A program made the translations under genes and the position numbers. Of a DNA stretch of 64,000 nt, positions 63,937 to 64,000 are shown in pieces. This DNA comes from Rhabditoides inermis (taxonomy: Eukaryota; Nematoda; Chromadorea; Rhabditida; Rhabditidae). The DNA lies in NCBI GenBank assembly GCA_963966185.1, contig CAWZYM010000253.1:248001-312000 (forward strand), in the 5' to 3' direction. The notes under the pieces are model-generated. The model saw only the letters and a list, made by a program, of their open reading frames with translations. It did not search any database and had not been told where the DNA came from. How positions within the stretch are numbered: the first letter of the stretch is position 1; the number at the start of each line of letters is the position of its first letter.

Positions 63937-64000
63937 ATGTTATCGCGTCGCAGTCTCGCCCGCCTGTGGCAGGACACAGCCAGAGAGACGCCACTCTTCT
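63937..64000 (+). CDS. Possible start of a gene running off the right edge
   Basis: ATG at 63,937 follows GGAAGTCAGAT, a plausible acceptor or trans-splice context two bases away, and opens a frame MLSRRSLARLWQDTARE that stays open to the window end. The Arg/Leu/Ser-rich, acid-poor beginning would suit a mitochondrial presequence, but only 21 codons are visible. Confidence 0.35.
   Translation, partial: MLSRRSLARLWQDTARETPLF

Overview
The window is nuclear DNA of a nematode, most likely a free-living rhabditid- or diplogastrid-like chromadorean. It carries recognisable Beclin-1 (bec-1) and CSL/LAG-1 (lag-1) genes, a cuticle collagen with the usual N-terminal transmembrane homology box, an astacin protease ending in a ShKT domain, and many short exons joined at GT...TTTCAG or TTGCAG sites. 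Acceptor-like TTTCAG or TTGCAG sequences lie just upstream of several start codons, as expected with spliced-leader trans-splicing. Species cannot be fixed from the sequence. Genes are dispersed and exon-rich, and introns and spacers are full of (GA/CT)n tracts and small inverted-repeat elements. Gene models were built by hand from family conservation, splice sites and reading-phase continuity.

Layout. (1) Minus strand, left edge to 5.2 kb: bec-1 (autophagy), whose C-terminal end was not found and presumably lies beyond the edge. (2) Minus strand, 5.9-16.1 kb: lag-1, the DNA-binding effector of Notch signalling, with a distal and a proximal alternative first coding exon; both forms keep phase through every splice. 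(3) A 1.5-kb divergent spacer with three CSL-type GTGGGAA matches. (4) Plus strand, 17.7-23.9 kb: a 27-exon, 765-residue secreted/type I membrane protein with many EGF-like modules, not identified further. (5) A 3.2-kb spacer with an inverted-repeat element. (6) Plus strand, 27.0-39.4 kb: a 38-exon M1 zinc aminopeptidase (type II membrane, Ser/Thr stalk). One of its introns hosts, on the opposite strand, a complete two-exon gene for a 72-residue secreted Tyr/Gly-rich peptide resembling nematode NLP/CNC defence peptides. (7) Minus strand, 40.6-43.1 kb: a cuticle collagen with TATA box and poly(A) signal. (8) A 4.3-kb spacer with a TTAGT-flanked inverted-repeat element. (9) Plus strand, 47.3-52.3 kb: a seven-transmembrane receptor. 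(10) Plus strand, 55.1-57.9 kb: a secreted astacin-ShKT metalloprotease with an RGKR processing site and three introns of 36-45 bp. (11) A gene-poor right end with a 5'-truncated non-LTR retrotransposon inside a 10-bp target duplication, GCGT-rich repeats, a tandem repeat, a tRNA-Asp half, a mariner-like terminus, and the first codons of a possible gene at the edge.

The neighbours do not form one pathway. lag-1 and the EGF membrane gene share a divergent promoter with CSL-like sites, so co-regulation is possible. Collagen, astacin, aminopeptidase and the nested peptide all fit epidermal or gut surface biology. The most unexplained signal is an exact nonamer, GAAACGTAT, found nine times in one orientation, only in introns of the aminopeptidase gene.
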